13,090 nucleotides of DNA, from NCBI GenBank assembly GCA_023460875.1, contig JAEWOQ010000593.1, positions 1 to 13,090 on the forward strand. The letters are read 5' to 3'. A model generated the notes under the pieces. The model had not been told where the DNA came from, did no database searches, and saw only the letters and a list, made by a program, of their open reading frames with translations. The stretch is from Pseudomonadota bacterium (lineage in GTDB: Bacteria > Myxococcota_A > Polyangia > Polyangiales > Polyangiaceae). A program made the position numbers and the translations under genes. Below are positions 13,009-13,090 of this stretch, piece after piece (within the stretch, counting starts at the first letter, position 1; every line of letters begins with the position of its first letter).

Positions 13009-13090
13009 ATGGGGATCATCGGGTCGGGCGCGGCGCACACCACGGGCTGGGGCATCATCGTTCACGGTGGCGCGGGCAGCGTCCCGCCCG
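13009..13090 (+). CDS. Isoaspartyl peptidase / type 2 L-asparaginase, 5' end only
   Basis: The first 27 codons of a gene running off the window. After MGIIGSGAAHTTGW it reads GIIVHGGAGSVPP, which matches the N-terminal strand and HGGAG motif of Ntn-type isoaspartyl peptidases/L-asparaginases. These enzymes hydrolyse beta-aspartyl peptides or asparagine after autocleavage at an internal Thr; that part is outside the window. GGGAG lies four bases upstream of the ATG. The gene diverges from the LamG lipoprotein gene with 42 bases between the starts. A short match is all that supports the call. Confidence 0.6.
   Translation, partial: MGIIGSGAAHTTGWGIIVHGGAGSVPP

Noticed and set aside
13009..13065. 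Longer start (GTG 13065) for the LamG lipoprotein
   Set aside because: It would overlap the start of the divergent asparaginase-like gene, and would place the signal peptide core more than 70 residues from the N-terminus.

Overview
The window is very GC-rich and has the character of a myxobacterium-like genome (Myxococcota, probably Polyangia). The signs are a long Ser/Thr kinase with a C-terminal membrane anchor, two ECF-type sigma factors coupled to anti-sigma-like partners, many secreted proteins and lipoproteins, and a remnant of a DUF1552 gene. Assignment to this group is an inference from gene content; no rRNA or other phylogenetic marker is present. No tRNA, rRNA, CRISPR array or intact mobile element is visible.

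Layout. 203-1530: a small DUF5335-like protein faces a MepA-type murein endopeptidase. 1766-4775: two minus-strand genes, a membrane-anchored Ser/Thr kinase preceded by a desaturase that is collinear with eukaryotic sphingolipid delta-4 desaturase (DEGS1). 4776-6396: a divergent intergenic region with an 8-bp inverted repeat leads into a single ORF that fuses an ECF-like sigma factor, a transmembrane helix and a FecR domain. 6436-7097: a truncated, frameshifted DUF1552 remnant is followed by two adjacent hairpins that share the motif ATGCGT. 7098-8334: bioD and a small hypothetical gene diverge. 8374-12062: an ECF sigma factor and a start/stop-overlapping membrane TPR protein (putative anti-sigma) diverge from a secreted beta-rich protein and a ConA-like lipoprotein. 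The divergent promoter region holds a 12-bp direct repeat. 12103-12966: a LamG-like lipoprotein on the minus strand, then the first 27 codons of an isoaspartyl peptidase/L-asparaginase gene running off the right edge.

Two points stand out. First, several genes are of unusual type: the bacterial DES-family desaturase, and the sigma-TM-FecR fusion, which would be a membrane-tethered sigma factor. Second, the DNA carries a recurrent pattern of short tandem duplications. Five genes contain a 15-nt (five-codon) repeat in two or three copies, each with an unrelated unit sequence. Three other duplications (periods 13, 19 and 30 nt) span the stop codons of plus-strand genes. No single repeat family explains this, so it looks like a mutational process and not a mobile element.

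The genes from 8374 to 12062 can be read as one envelope-signalling unit: sigma factor, membrane partner, and two exported products as possible targets. That grouping is inference from arrangement only.
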